64,000 bases of DNA. It comes from Corallococcus sp. NCRR (lineage in GTDB: Bacteria > Myxococcota > Myxococcia > Myxococcales > Myxococcaceae). The stretch lies in contig NZ_CP114039.1 of NCBI RefSeq assembly GCF_026965535.1, positions 1,054,001-1,118,000 of the forward strand. The letters run 5' to 3'. Made by a program: the position numbers and the translations under genes. Positions 53,565 to 62,531 of this stretch are shown one piece after another (positions within the stretch are counted from its first letter, which is position 1; each line of letters opens with the position of its first letter). The notes beneath the pieces were generated by a model. That model did not search any database and was not told where the DNA came from. It saw nothing but the letters and a program-made list of their open reading frames with translations.

Positions 53565-55706
53565 ATGCCTGCTCCGCGCGCGCTCTCCTGTCTGGCACTC
53601 CCTCTTGGACTGGCATTGCTGCTGCCCGGAGTGGCAACCGCGCAGACCGTGGACGAGGACACGGGCCCCGAGCCCGAGTCTCCTCGCGAGACCCGCACCG
53701 TCGTCACCGCCACGCGCCTGCCGCGCCCCTTGCGCGACGTGCCCGCCACCACGGTGGTGATTCCCCGCGCGGAGATGGAACGCAGCCCCACGCTCACGCA
53801 GGACGCGCTCATCCGCACGCTGCCGTCCGCGGCCACGTTCCGCCGCACGCCGTCGCTGGTCGCGGACCCCACCGCGCAGGGGCTCAACCTGCGCGGGCTC
53901 GCGCCCTCCGGGGTGGCTCGCGGGCTCGTGCTCCTGGACGGGCTTCCCTTCAACGACCCCTACGGCGGCTGGGTCTTCTGGCGCGCCCTGCCCCGCCTGG
54001 GCCTGGACCGCATCGAGGTCGTCCCCACCGGCGGCTCCGCGCTCTACGGCAGCGCCGCGCTGGGCGGCGTGGTGCAACTGTTCTCCCGGCCCATCACCGG
54101 CCCCGTGCTCGACGCGGACGTGTCCGTGGGCAACCTGGGCACCGGCTTCGCCGCCGCGCGCATCGCGGACCGCTGGGGCCGCGTGGGTGCATCCCTGGAG
54201 GTCGAGGGACTCACCAGCGACGGCTACCGCATCGTCCCGGAGGGACAGCGGGGCCGCATCGACGGCGACACCCCCTCCAACCACGTCAGCGCGCAGGCGC
54301 GCATCGAGGCAGAGGCCACCGACCACCTCTCCCTCTCCGCCCGCGCGGGCGTGTTCCGCGAGACGCAGAACGGGGGCACCCGATACACCGTCGCCAGCGT
54401 GGACCTCGCGTGGTTCGCCGCGAACGCCCGCCTCCGCACGGACTCCGCCGGCACCTTCGAGCTGGGCCTCTTCGGCCGCACCCAGCACTTCGCCCAGGAC
54501 CGCGCCCGCGTCACCCCGGACCGGAACTTCGAGGTCCGCTCCGCCTTCCAGGACGTGCCCGCGAACGACCAGGGCGGCTCGCTCGTCTGGACCGGGCCGG
54601 AGCTGGCGCTGGGAGGAAGCCACGTGCTCGCCGCGGGCGTGGACGTGCGCCGCTCCCACGGCAGGGCCGACGAGTTGCTCTTCCCCTCCACGTACACCGC
54701 CACGACGCTCTACTCGCGCAACACGCAGGGCACGCAGTTGTCCAGCGGCGTCTTCGTGCAGGACCTCTACACCGTGTCCCCCGCGCTGGAGCTCGCCGGC
54801 ACGCTGCGCTGGGACACGTGGCGCAACTTCGACGGCAGGGAGTGGAATGCCTTCGCGAACGGCGCCACCCGCACCACCTATTTCGATCCCCGCACGGCGA
54901 GTCAGCTCAGCCCGCGCCTGGCCGCGCGCGTGCGCCCGCTGGAGTGGCTCACCCTGCGCGCCTCCGCGTACCGCGCCTTCCGCGCCCCCACGCTCAACGA
55001 GCTCTACCGCCCCTTCCAGGTGGGCACCGTCCTCACCGCCGCGAACCCGGACCTGGGCGCCGAGCGCCTCTGGGGCACCGAGGCGGGAGTGGAGGCCACC
55101 GGCCCGCGCGGGCTCACCGGCCGCGTCACCGGCTTCTGGAACGTGCTGGACGCGCCCGTCACCAACGTCACCCTCGCCACGCCCCTGCCGGACGGCGCCA
55201 CCCGCCAGCGCCAGAACCTGGGCCGGGCCCGCGTGCGAGGCGTGGAGCTGGGCGCGGACTGGCGCGTGTCACGCCAGTGGACCGCGCTCGCCGCCTACAC
55301 CTTCGTGGACCCCGTCGTCACGCGCGCTCCCGGCCAGCCCGACCTCGTGGGCCGCCAGCTCCCACAGGACCCCAGGCATCGCGGCTCGCTCGCGGTCACC
55401 TTCGACGACCCGCGCATCGTCTCCGTCACCGCGCAGCTGCGCGTGTTCGGTCCGCAGTACGAGGACGACCTCAACACGCGCGGCATGGGCGGCGCGGCGG
55501 TGGTGGACCTGTTCGTGAGCCGCCACCTCTTCTGGAAGGTGGACGCCTTCGGCGCGGTGGAGAACCTCTTCGACCGCCAGTACCTCGCGGGCCGCGCGGG
55601 CGTGGACACCCTGGCCCCGCCCTTCCAGGCGCGCGTGGGCCTGCGCCTGCGCGACGTGTTCAGCGAATCGAGCGCACGGGCGGCACCGGGCGCACCGGGC
55701 CGTTGA
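53565..55706 (+). CDS. TonB-dependent outer-membrane receptor
   Basis: 713 residues from the ATG at 53565. Signal peptide 'LALLLPGVATAQT'; TonB-box-like 'TRTVVTATRL' near residue 48; plug domain about 50-180 ('LDGLPFNDPYGGW', 'IEVVPTGGSALYGSAALGGVV'); then a beta-barrel. 'FRAPTLNELYRPFQ' and 'ENLFDRQYLAG' are typical barrel motifs. The last strand, 'RVGLRLRDVF', is followed by an unusual 15-residue tail (SESSARAAPGAPGR) that overlaps the helicase gene. Ligand (siderophore, vitamin or sugar) not readable. Confidence 0.88.
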   Translation: MPAPRALSCLALPLGLALLLPGVATAQTVDEDTGPEPESPRETRTVVTATRLPRPLRDVPATTVVIPRAEMERSPTLTQDALIRTLPSAATFRRTPSLVADPTAQGLNLRGLAPSGVARGLVLLDGLPFNDPYGGWVFWRALPRLGLDRIEVVPTGGSALYGSAALGGVVQLFSRPITGPVLDADVSVGNLGTGFAAARIADRWGRVGASLEVEGLTSDGYRIVPEGQRGRIDGDTPSNHVSAQARIEAEATDHLSLSARAGVFRETQNGGTRYTVASVDLAWFAANARLRTDSAGTFELGLFGRTQHFAQDRARVTPDRNFEVRSAFQDVPANDQGGSLVWTGPELALGGSHVLAAGVDVRRSHGRADELLFPSTYTATTLYSRNTQGTQLSSGVFVQDLYTVSPALELAGTLRWDTWRNFDGREWNAFANGATRTTYFDPRTASQLSPRLAARVRPLEWLTLRASAYRAFRAPTLNELYRPFQVGTVLTAANPDLGAERLWGTEAGVEATGPRGLTGRVTGFWNVLDAPVTNVTLATPLPDGATRQRQNLGRARVRGVELGADWRVSRQWTALAAYTFVDPVVTRAPGQPDLVGRQLPQDPRHRGSLAVTFDDPRIVSVTAQLRVFGPQYEDDLNTRGMGGAAVVDLFVSRHLFWKVDAFGAVENLFDRQYLAGRAGVDTLAPPFQARVGLRLRDVFSESSARAAPGAPGR

Positions 55707-57657
55707 ACCAGCGGCTCAGCTCCGTCGTGTCCTCCATCCGCTTCGCGGGCGGCAGGCTGGAGAGGAACACGCGGCCGTAGCCCTTGGTCACGATGCGGCG
55801 GTCCAGCATCGCCACGATGCCCCGGTCCGCCTGCGTGCGGATGAGCCGCCCGAAGCCCTGGCGCAGCGCCAGCGCCGCCTGCGGCAGCTGGTACTGATCA
55901 AAGGGTTCTTCCCCGCGCGCCTGAATCTGGCGGATGCGCGCGGCCACCAGCGGGTCGCCAGGAGACGCGAAGGGGAGCCGGTCGATGATGACCAGGCTCA
56001 GCGCGTCCCCGGGCACGTCCACGCCCTCCCAGAAGCTGTGCGCGGCGAAGAGCACGCTGGGCGTCTGGCGGAAGGCGTCCAGCAGCTGCTGCTTGGGCCG
56101 CTCTCCCTGGAGCAGCGCCTGGTAGGGCAGCCGCGTCGCCGTCAGCTCGTACGCGCGCACCATGTTGCGCAGCGACGTGAAGAGCACGAACGCGCGCCCG
56201 CCCGTCACCTCGCACAGCTGGATGATCTCCTCCGCCGCCGCCTCGATGAAGCCCGGGGCGCTGGGGTCCGGCAGGTGCGTGGGCAGGTACAGCGCGGACT
56301 GGCGGGGGAAGTCGAACGGGCTGGGCACCGCCAGCGTGCGCACGCGCGTCACGGGCTGGCCCTCGTCGTCGTACATGCCCATGCGCTTGGCGAAGAAGTC
56401 GAAGCGGCTGTCCGCCGCGAGCGTCGCGGAGGTGAACACCACCGTGTCCAGCGCGCCGTAGAGCCGGTCGCGCAGCTCCTTCGCCACGTCGATGGGGTTC
56501 GCGCGCAGGAACAGCCCCTTGCCGCGCGCCTCCGCCCAGTAGACGTGGTCCGCGGACTCGGACTTCTCCAGGAAGGTGAGCTGCTCCGCCATCTCCTCCG
56601 CGCGGCGGTGGATGGCGGCCAGCTCCGGCTCGCGCTCGCTGCCCGCGAAGGACGCCAGCGCGGCCAGGCCTTCGCGCACCTGCTCCAGCGCGCCGGACAG
56701 CTTGCCCATCGTCTCCGGGCGCAGGGCCACGGTGGACTCCTGGCTGGACAGCCCCAGCGCGCGAGGCGCCTGGAGGAACAGCGCGTCCGCGTGCGAGCGC
56801 ACCCGCTGGGCCAGCGCGGAGAGCGTCGCGTGCCGCTCGTCCTTCGCCTGCAGGGCCGCCACCGCGTCGCGCGACAGCTCCTCCAGCCGGTAGTTGGACA
56901 CGCTGCACCCGAAGTGGCTGCTGGCCGCGTCCTCCAGGGCGTGCGCCTCGTCGAAGATGACCGCGTCGTAGAAGGGCAGCACCCCTTCCGTGCGCTTGCC
57001 GGAGCTGCGCAGCGCCAGGTCCGCGAAGAACAGGTGGTGGTTCACCACCAGCAGGTCCGCGACCTCCGCGCGCTTGCGCATCCGCGTGACGAAGCACGTC
57101 TCGTACTGCGAGCAGCGCGAGCCCAGGCACGTCTCCGACGTGGTGGACAGCCGCGACCACGCGGCGAAGGACTCCGGCAAATCCAGCTCCGCCCGGTCCC
57201 CCGTCTCCGTCTGCGTCACCCACTTCTTGAGCAGCGGCCACTGCTTCGCCTCTTCCTTCGAGACGAACTGCGGGTCCTTCTCGAAGGAGTCGTAGCGGTG
57301 CAGGCACAGGTAGTTGCCGCGCCCCTTGAGGTACGCCGCCTCGAAGCGCAGCCCCAGCTTCTCGCTGAGCAGCGGCAGGTCCTTGAAGAACACCTGGTCC
57401 TGCAGCGTCTTCGTGGCCGTGGACACCACCACCTTGCGCCCCGACAGGAGCGCGGGCACCAGGTACGCCAGCGTCTTGCCCGTGCCGGTGCCGGCCTCCG
57501 CCAGCAGGTAGCTGCCCTCGGAGAAGGCCCGCTCCACCGCGCGCGCCATCTGGAGCTGCTCCGGGCGGTGCTCGTACGCGGGCAGCGCCTCCTCCAGCGC
57601 GCCACCAGGACCCAGCAGGCTGTCGACAGAGAGAGGACGGGGCGCGGGCGCGGACAT
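55660..57657 (-). CDS. dinG: DinG-family ATP-dependent DNA helicase (iron-sulfur type)
   Basis: 665 residues. Walker A 'AEAGTGTGKTLAYLVP', DEAH box 'VIFDEAHALED', motif III-VI 'FAAHSFWEGVDVPGD', 'QGFGRLIRTQADRG'. Four Cys of the iron-sulfur cluster: one in 'NYLCLHR' and three in 'ETCLGSRCSQYETC'. A superfamily-2 5'-3' helicase of the DinG/XPD type, acting in DNA repair or removal of R-loops; the exact paralogue is not sure. Its 3' end overlaps the TonB receptor gene by 47 bp, tail to tail. Confidence 0.88.
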   Translation of the reverse strand: MSAPAPRPLSVDSLLGPGGALEEALPAYEHRPEQLQMARAVERAFSEGSYLLAEAGTGTGKTLAYLVPALLSGRKVVVSTATKTLQDQVFFKDLPLLSEKLGLRFEAAYLKGRGNYLCLHRYDSFEKDPQFVSKEEAKQWPLLKKWVTQTETGDRAELDLPESFAAWSRLSTTSETCLGSRCSQYETCFVTRMRKRAEVADLLVVNHHLFFADLALRSSGKRTEGVLPFYDAVIFDEAHALEDAASSHFGCSVSNYRLEELSRDAVAALQAKDERHATLSALAQRVRSHADALFLQAPRALGLSSQESTVALRPETMGKLSGALEQVREGLAALASFAGSEREPELAAIHRRAEEMAEQLTFLEKSESADHVYWAEARGKGLFLRANPIDVAKELRDRLYGALDTVVFTSATLAADSRFDFFAKRMGMYDDEGQPVTRVRTLAVPSPFDFPRQSALYLPTHLPDPSAPGFIEAAAEEIIQLCEVTGGRAFVLFTSLRNMVRAYELTATRLPYQALLQGERPKQQLLDAFRQTPSVLFAAHSFWEGVDVPGDALSLVIIDRLPFASPGDPLVAARIRQIQARGEEPFDQYQLPQAALALRQGFGRLIRTQADRGIVAMLDRRIVTKGYGRVFLSSLPPAKRMEDTTELSRWFNGPVRPVPPVRSIR

Positions 57658-57806
57658 GCGGCGGTTCGGGGGCAGGAGGACGTGAAAGCGGCCCCGCAGG
57701 ATAACAGCGCCCGGCGCCCCCCGCGCGTTCCCTGTCGTGCCGCTGAAATCCCTTCCCCCGCTCGCCCACCTGGCGGGCCGGCCAGCGCTCCGCTTTGGCC
57801 TGCCGC

Positions 57807-58559
57807 CTAGAAGGAGCCGCGCATCATGTGGAAGAGCACCAGCAGCAGCACCAGGGACACCACCAGCACGGTGCCCATCACCACGCTCTTCACCCTGCGC
57901 CCCAGCTCCGGTGACGGCCCGTCGGAGGTGAGCGCCGTCGCCGTCGTCACGCGGCGGACCACCTCATCCCGTCCGCGCAGCGCCTGGGCGTCGTTCGGCG
58001 CCCGGGCGAGCCGCATGCGGTACAGCCGGCCCACCATGGCCATCTCGCCCCGCAGCATCGCCTGGGTCAGCACGCGGTCATGCGCGTCCGGGTCGTGCCA
58101 GGCCGCCATCAGCTCACGCCACTCCCGGGCCAGGACCTCGGAGGGCTGGTGCTCTTCCGGGATGAAGTTCGCGTACACCAGTCCGCACGCCGAACAGGCC
58201 CCGTCGTCCTCGCGCATGGGCGCCACGCACTTGGGGCAGCGGCCCGGCGGCGCCTGGAAGGGGTCCTCGTCCAGCGTGAGCGGGGCCGCGGCGGGCGCGT
58301 CCGGGCGCACCACCCGCAGCGCGGTGACGCTGGGCCGCGAGGGCGGCGGCGGAAGAGGGCCCGCGTAGGGCGCCGCCACCGCGACCTCCTCCAGGCCGTC
58401 ACCTTCCGGAGGGGGACGAGGAGAGGCCGGCTTGGAGATCGAGGGCGCCGCCCGCGTCCACGCTCCACACGCGGGGCACCCCACGGCCAGCGCATGGTCC
58501 TCGAGGACGTAGGTCTCCACCTTGACCAGCCGGTCGCAGCTTTCGCACTGGTACTTCAT
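57807..58559 (-). CDS. Zinc-ribbon single-pass membrane protein
   Basis: 250 residues; ATGA overlap with the protease gene. Two CXXC pairs at the N-terminus ('YQCESCDRL', 'GCPACGAW'), a Pro-rich spacer, then a second pair set ('GRCPKCVAPM', 'GACSACGLVY'), each able to bind zinc. A helical region about 145-200 and a C-terminal transmembrane segment ('VVMGTVLVVSLVLLLVLF'). Probably tail-anchored with the zinc ribbons in the cytoplasm. Operon partner of the site-2 protease; may recruit or regulate it. Confidence 0.78.
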   Translation of the reverse strand: MKYQCESCDRLVKVETYVLEDHALAVGCPACGAWTRAAPSISKPASPRPPPEGDGLEEVAVAAPYAGPLPPPPSRPSVTALRVVRPDAPAAAPLTLDEDPFQAPPGRCPKCVAPMREDDGACSACGLVYANFIPEEHQPSEVLAREWRELMAAWHDPDAHDRVLTQAMLRGEMAMVGRLYRMRLARAPNDAQALRGRDEVVRRVTTATALTSDGPSPELGRRVKSVVMGTVLVVSLVLLLVLFHMMRGSF

Positions 58560-59557
58560 GACCACACCTCTCGCAGCGGGATGGGCATCGCGCACCCTAC
58601 CAGCGCCAGCAGGCACAGCGCGCAAATGACCTTGCGCGAGACGCTCAGGGGCTCCTCCGGCCGCAGCACCTCCGGGTGGCCGAAGCCCACCACCTTGCTC
58701 GCCACCACCAGCCACAGGCCCCATGACGCGGTGACGAACACGGTGAGGAAGAGCAGCACCACCGCCACGCCCTTGCCCACCCAGCGGGCCTTCGGCCCCA
58801 GCGCCGCGAACGTCAGGTGCCCGCCGTCCAGCTGCCCCACCGGCAGCAGGTTGAGCAGCGTCACCAGCAGGCCGAACCACGCCGCCATCACCACCGGGTG
58901 CACCACCACGTCCTTGCCCTCCGGCAGGGGGCCCAGCGCCAGCCACGTCAGCGCCTTCATGATGAGGTTGTCGCCAAAGAGCGTCTGGTGGCTCGTGTAG
59001 ACGGGCGGCATCGCGGGCGGCGCCTGCGTCAGCTTCTCCATCACCCAGCGCAGCAGGTCCTGCCCCAGCACCCACAGCGACGACTCCCCGGGGAACGTGG
59101 ACGGCACCGGCGGCGAGTCCACCACCGTGGAGTGCAACAGCCCCCAGTAGAGCAGCGGCAGCGCCACCACCAGCCCCGCCAGCGGCCCCGCGGCGCCAAT
59201 GTCCACCAGCGCGTTGCGCGTGGGGATGCGCCCGCGCAGCCGGATGACCGCGCCCAGCGTGCCCAGGCTCCCCGGCACCGGCAGCGGGATGAAGTACGGC
59301 AGGGACGTGTCCACCCGGTGCCACCGCGCGAGCACGTAGTGCCCCATCTCGTGCGACCCCAGGATGGCCAGCAGCGACCCGCTGAAGAACAGCGCCTGGG
59401 TCCGGTCCTCCTCCAGCAGGCCGCCCCCGCTGAATGGGAAGGAGCGGCCAAAGAGCAGCAGGTACGCGAGGAATGTCGTCCCCAGCGTCACCACGAACAG
59501 CAGCAGGTGCAGCCAGACGCGGTTCGGGGCGGGATGGGGAACGGAAACCGGGTGCAT
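58556..59557 (-). CDS. Site-2 protease (M50) intramembrane metalloprotease
   Basis: 333 residues from the ATG at 59557 (upstream extension rejected). Metal motif 'GSHEMGHY' (HExxH) and 'NLLPVGQLDGGH' (N-x2-P-x4-LDG) are both intact within hydrophobic segments. 'YFIPLPVPGSLGTLGAVIRL' and 'DIGAAGPLAGL' are common to the family. No PDZ domain. Such proteases cut membrane-bound anti-sigma factors or regulators. Co-transcribed with the zinc-ribbon membrane protein, a plausible substrate or adaptor; that is inference. Confidence 0.88.
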   Translation of the reverse strand: MHPVSVPHPAPNRVWLHLLLFVVTLGTTFLAYLLLFGRSFPFSGGGLLEEDRTQALFFSGSLLAILGSHEMGHYVLARWHRVDTSLPYFIPLPVPGSLGTLGAVIRLRGRIPTRNALVDIGAAGPLAGLVVALPLLYWGLLHSTVVDSPPVPSTFPGESSLWVLGQDLLRWVMEKLTQAPPAMPPVYTSHQTLFGDNLIMKALTWLALGPLPEGKDVVVHPVVMAAWFGLLVTLLNLLPVGQLDGGHLTFAALGPKARWVGKGVAVVLLFLTVFVTASWGLWLVVASKVVGFGHPEVLRPEEPLSVSRKVICALCLLALVGCAMPIPLREVWS

Positions 59558-59655
59558 GCGCGAAGATGCCTCACGTCCGCGACAGGGGCGACCGGTCCCG
59601 CGCCGCCCGGCGGATGAAGTGTCCAACAGAACTCGGAATACCCCGCCCCGGGTCC

Positions 59656-59683
59656 TTGACTTGAAAAAGCCTTCTGCTACGAA
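59656..59683 (+). promoter_or_regulatory. Sigma-70-type promoter for the small lipoprotein gene
   Basis: TTGACT (59656-59661), 16-nt spacer, TACGAA (59678-59683) with a TG extended -10 (TGC just before). Predicted start near 59690, about 80 nt of leader before the ATG at 59773. Confidence 0.55.
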
Positions 59684-59772
59684 CCGCGCCGCTTGAGGCT
59701 TTACCGAACGGCGGAGGGCCCGTCCGGGCGGCTCCGTCACCATCCAAGCCATCGTCAGTTGGGGAGATAACC

Positions 59773-60120
59773 ATGAAGAAGTTCATCCTGTCCGCCGTCG
59801 CCGCCGCCTCCCTCGTGGGCTGCACCAGCGTCGAGTCCGCCGTCGTCTCCGGCTCCGAGATCGCCGCCAACGGCGAGGCCGTGGCCGTCATCCAGGGCAG
59901 CTCGCTGGGCCTGACCGCGATCTTCCACATCATCGACATCGTCCAGAGCGACCTGGACACCGTGGTGAACAAGCTCCTCATCACCGAGGCGAAGGCCATG
60001 GGCGCCTCCAAGGTGGACCTGAAGTCGGCCTCCACCACGCCCCGTCACGGCATCTTCGCCCTGTTCGGCACCATCATCGGCATCACCAGCTCCTCCGCGA
60101 CCGGCGTGGCGGTGAAGTAG
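59773..60120 (+). CDS. Small lipoprotein
   Basis: 115 residues; GGGGAGATAACC precedes the ATG. Signal ends 'AASLVGC' (Cys17), lipidated. Mature part: 'GEAVAVIQGSSLGLTAIFHI', then 'KLLITEAKAMGASKVDL' (beta-alpha pattern similar to small envelope lipoproteins seen in other bacteria), and a Gly/Ser/Thr-rich end. It has its own strong promoter and a good terminator, so it is probably a single, well expressed envelope gene. Function unknown. Confidence 0.75.
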   Translation: MKKFILSAVAAASLVGCTSVESAVVSGSEIAANGEAVAVIQGSSLGLTAIFHIIDIVQSDLDTVVNKLLITEAKAMGASKVDLKSASTTPRHGIFALFGTIIGITSSSATGVAVK

Positions 60121-60151
60121 TCCCAAGCTGCCTCCTCACCGAGGCAGTCCG

Positions 60152-60180
60152 AAGGCCCCCTGGAAACAGCGGGGCCTTTT
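60152..60180 (+). terminator. Intrinsic terminator after the small lipoprotein gene
   Basis: AAGGCCCC (60152-60159) and GGGGCCTT (60171-60178), inner CTG/CAG with a GAAA tetraloop, followed by TTTT. The best classical terminator in the window. Confidence 0.85.
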
Positions 60181-60213
60181 CCATTTCCAGCCCCTGCCCT
60201 GGAGTCCCTCCCC

Positions 60214-61041
60214 ATGCGCGCCCTCCTCCTCGTGCCCCTCGTGTGCCTCGTCGCGTGCCGTTCGTCCTCGTCCGGAGGCGCGAACGACGCGGAGCTGATG
60301 GCCCAGGTGCGCGAGAAGCTGGCCGCGCGCGACGCGAAGCTCCAGGCCTACCAGATGGAGGGCACCCAGACGGAAGGGGACACCGCCTCCGCGGGCTTCA
60401 CCTTCGCGTACCGCGCGCCCCAGAAGATGCGCGGCACCGTGTCCGCGCCCCAGGCCCGGCAGGTGTGGTGGGACGGCAAGCACCTGTACGAGCAGGTGGA
60501 GGCGACGAAGCAGTTCACCACCTTCACGTCCCAGGTCTCCGCGGAGAAGCTGTCCGCGTTCCTCACCGAGATCTTCACCCCCTTCGTGCCGGACGGCTTC
60601 CGCGCGCCGCTGCTCCTGCGCAGCGCGAAGGCCAAGCGCGTCACCGGCCAGGGCCTGCCCCAGGCGAAGGAGGCCGTGGAGCTGACCATGGCGCTGGAGG
60701 GCGAGGCGGGCGGCGGCGTGGAGGTGACGTACGTGCTGCGCTGGCCCTCGCTGGACTTCCTGGCCAAGAAGACGCGCGCGCCGGACGGCACCCGGGCGGA
60801 GGTGCGGATGGAGGAGGAGCACTGCGACGCGGCCCTGGGCCTGTGCGTGCCCAGCAAGCTCACGCGCTGGCTGGGGGACGCGAAGCAGGGGGAGACGGTG
60901 CTGTCGAAGGTGGACCTGAAGACGCCGCTGCCCAACGACGCCTTCACCCCCGCCGCTCCGGAGGGATACAGCGTGCAGACCCGGACACTCGTGGACAGTG
61001 AAGCGCAGGAGAGTGGACCGAAGTCACCCACGGGCGGTTGA
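60214..61041 (+). CDS. LolA-like lipoprotein
   Basis: 275 residues. Lipoprotein signal 'LVCLVAC' (Cys15). Beta-rich body about 45-245: 'GTQTEGDTASAGFTFAYRAP', 'MRGTVSAPQARQVWWDGKHLYEQV', 'VEVTYVLRWPSLDFLAKK' resembles LolA/LolB-type half-barrels that bind lipid, but similarity is weak. Two Cys ('EEHCDAALGLCVP'). Outer-envelope role inferred. The HAD gene starts 46 bp downstream. Confidence 0.7.
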   Translation: MRALLLVPLVCLVACRSSSSGGANDAELMAQVREKLAARDAKLQAYQMEGTQTEGDTASAGFTFAYRAPQKMRGTVSAPQARQVWWDGKHLYEQVEATKQFTTFTSQVSAEKLSAFLTEIFTPFVPDGFRAPLLLRSAKAKRVTGQGLPQAKEAVELTMALEGEAGGGVEVTYVLRWPSLDFLAKKTRAPDGTRAEVRMEEEHCDAALGLCVPSKLTRWLGDAKQGETVLSKVDLKTPLPNDAFTPAAPEGYSVQTRTLVDSEAQESGPKSPTGG

Positions 61042-61087
61042 CCGGCCCGCTGCCCATCGCCACCTTGGCGGCGGAGGTTTGCCGCGC

Positions 61088-61801
61088 ATGGTCGAGAACG
61101 TCATCTTCGACGTGGATGGGACGCTGGTGGATTCCGTGGACGAGCACGCCGAGGCCTGGCGCCGGTCGTTCATCGAGTTCGGGCGGGACATCCCGTTTGC
61201 CCACGTGCGCAGCCAGATTGGCAAGGGCGCCGACCAGCTGCTGCCCGTCTTCTTCAACGACGAGGAGCTGGAGCGCTTCGGCAAGGACCTGGAGGAGGAC
61301 CGCTCCGCGCGCTTCAAGCGCGAGTTCCTGCCCAAGGTGCGCGCCTTCCCGCGCGTGAAGGAATTGTTCCAGCTGTTGCGCAAGCGTGGCGCCAAGGTCG
61401 CCCTGGCCTCCAGCGCCAAGGACGACGAGCTCAAGCGCTACGTGGAGCTGTGCGGCATCGACGGCCTCTTCGAGGTGAAGACCTCCAAGGACGAGGTCGA
61501 CAAGAGCAAGCCGCACCCGGACATCTTCGAGGCGGCGCTCGCGAAGCTGGGCAAGCCGGACCCCGCCACGGTGGTGGTGGTGGGCGACACGCCCTACGAC
61601 GCGCTGGCCGCGGGCAAGCTGCACCTGGCGTCCGTGGGCATGCTGTGCGGTGGCTTCCGCGCGGAGGACCTGCGCACGGCCGGCTGCCGCACGCTGGTGA
61701 AGGACCCCGCGGAGCTGCTGCGCCGCCTGGAGACGGACCCCGACATCTGGCCCTGGGACGCGGCGTCGCGGGACACCTCCAAGGACGAGGAGTCGCGCTA
61801 G
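61088..61801 (+). CDS. HAD-superfamily hydrolase (beta-phosphoglucomutase/phosphatase-like)
   Basis: 237 residues from the ATG at 61088. Motif I 'VIFDVDGTLVDSVDEH' with catalytic Asp9 and Asp11, motif II 'LASSAKDDEL', motif III Lys in 'DKSKPHPDIF', motif IV 'VVVVGDTPYDALAA'. A helical cap about 15-85 places it in subfamily IA (phosphoglycolate phosphatase or sugar-phosphate type). Substrate not readable. It converges with the basic protein gene over a hairpin. Confidence 0.85.
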   Translation: MVENVIFDVDGTLVDSVDEHAEAWRRSFIEFGRDIPFAHVRSQIGKGADQLLPVFFNDEELERFGKDLEEDRSARFKREFLPKVRAFPRVKELFQLLRKRGAKVALASSAKDDELKRYVELCGIDGLFEVKTSKDEVDKSKPHPDIFEAALAKLGKPDPATVVVVGDTPYDALAAGKLHLASVGMLCGGFRAEDLRTAGCRTLVKDPAELLRRLETDPDIWPWDAASRDTSKDEESR

Positions 61802-61827
61802 AAGCGCGTGACGGGGTGGAGGCGTCC

Positions 61828-61856
61828 CCGGCGGCCACGAGGAGCGTGGCCACCGG
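61828..61856. terminator. Bidirectional hairpin between convergent genes
   Basis: Arms GGCCACG (61833-61839) and CGTGGCC (61845-61851), extended by CCGG pairs, 5-nt loop. Located between the HAD and basic-protein gene ends. Confidence 0.55.
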
Positions 61857-61873
61857 TGGAGCCCTTGCCGCTG

Positions 61874-62326
61874 CTACTTGCGCGAACCGCCCCGCTTCGC
61901 GCGTGAACGGGACGCCGTGCTCTTGCGAGCCGTCCCGCGGCGCGCGGTGCTCTTGCGGGCCGTGGAGCGCTTGCCGGCGGTGCCGGTGCGCGAGGTGGCC
62001 TTGCGGCCGGTGGTGGTGCGCCGGGCCCGGGCGGGCGCGGCCTTCTTGCGGCGGGAGACGGTCTTCTTCGCGGTCGCGGCGCGGCGCTTGCCGCCCACGC
62101 GTCCGGCCTTGCGCGCGTTCTTGCGGGCCGTGGGGCGCCGGCGGGCCGCCTTCGCCTTGCTGCCGGAGCCACCCTTCGTCCCGCCACCGGTGAGCTTGTT
62201 CACGGTGGCCCACGCGCGGGCCTCCGCGGTCTTCTCGCTGGTGCCCTTGTCCTCGTAGCCCTTCTCGATGTGCTCGGCCATGCGCTTCTGCTTCGCCGAA
62301 TACTTGTCCTTGCTTCCTCGTGCCAT
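61874..62326 (-). CDS. Histone-H1-like basic protein
   Basis: 150 residues; GGAGGGGATTGA leads into the ATG. N-terminal about 48 residues form a small helical domain ('YSAKQKRMAEHIEKGYEDKG', 'ARAWATVNKLTGGG') as in proteins annotated as plasmid stabilisation or ChaB-like; the rest (about 55-150) is Arg/Lys/Ala/Thr-rich with repeated TARK units ('KSTARRGTARKSTAS'). A nucleoid-associated DNA-binding role is likely from charge. The second basic-tailed protein in the window, after 16883-17395. Confidence 0.72.
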   Translation of the reverse strand: MARGSKDKYSAKQKRMAEHIEKGYEDKGTSEKTAEARAWATVNKLTGGGTKGGSGSKAKAARRRPTARKNARKAGRVGGKRRAATAKKTVSRRKKAAPARARRTTTGRKATSRTGTAGKRSTARKSTARRGTARKSTASRSRAKRGGSRK

Positions 62327-62531
62327 TCAATCCCCTCCTGGAGAATGTCCCGGCGCGGGTCCGTGGCACGGAGTCCGCGTCGCCTGGAAGGTGAACACGC
62401 CTACCCAGGGAGGGAACCCGCCAGCCCCCTACCCCTGTCTTCCCGTGGAACCTCCACGCGCGCCCGAGGTGGGGAATGGACAGAGCCCCTGCCCTTTTTG
62501 GCGTGGGTCCCGCTGGTGCCCAGGGACGGTC

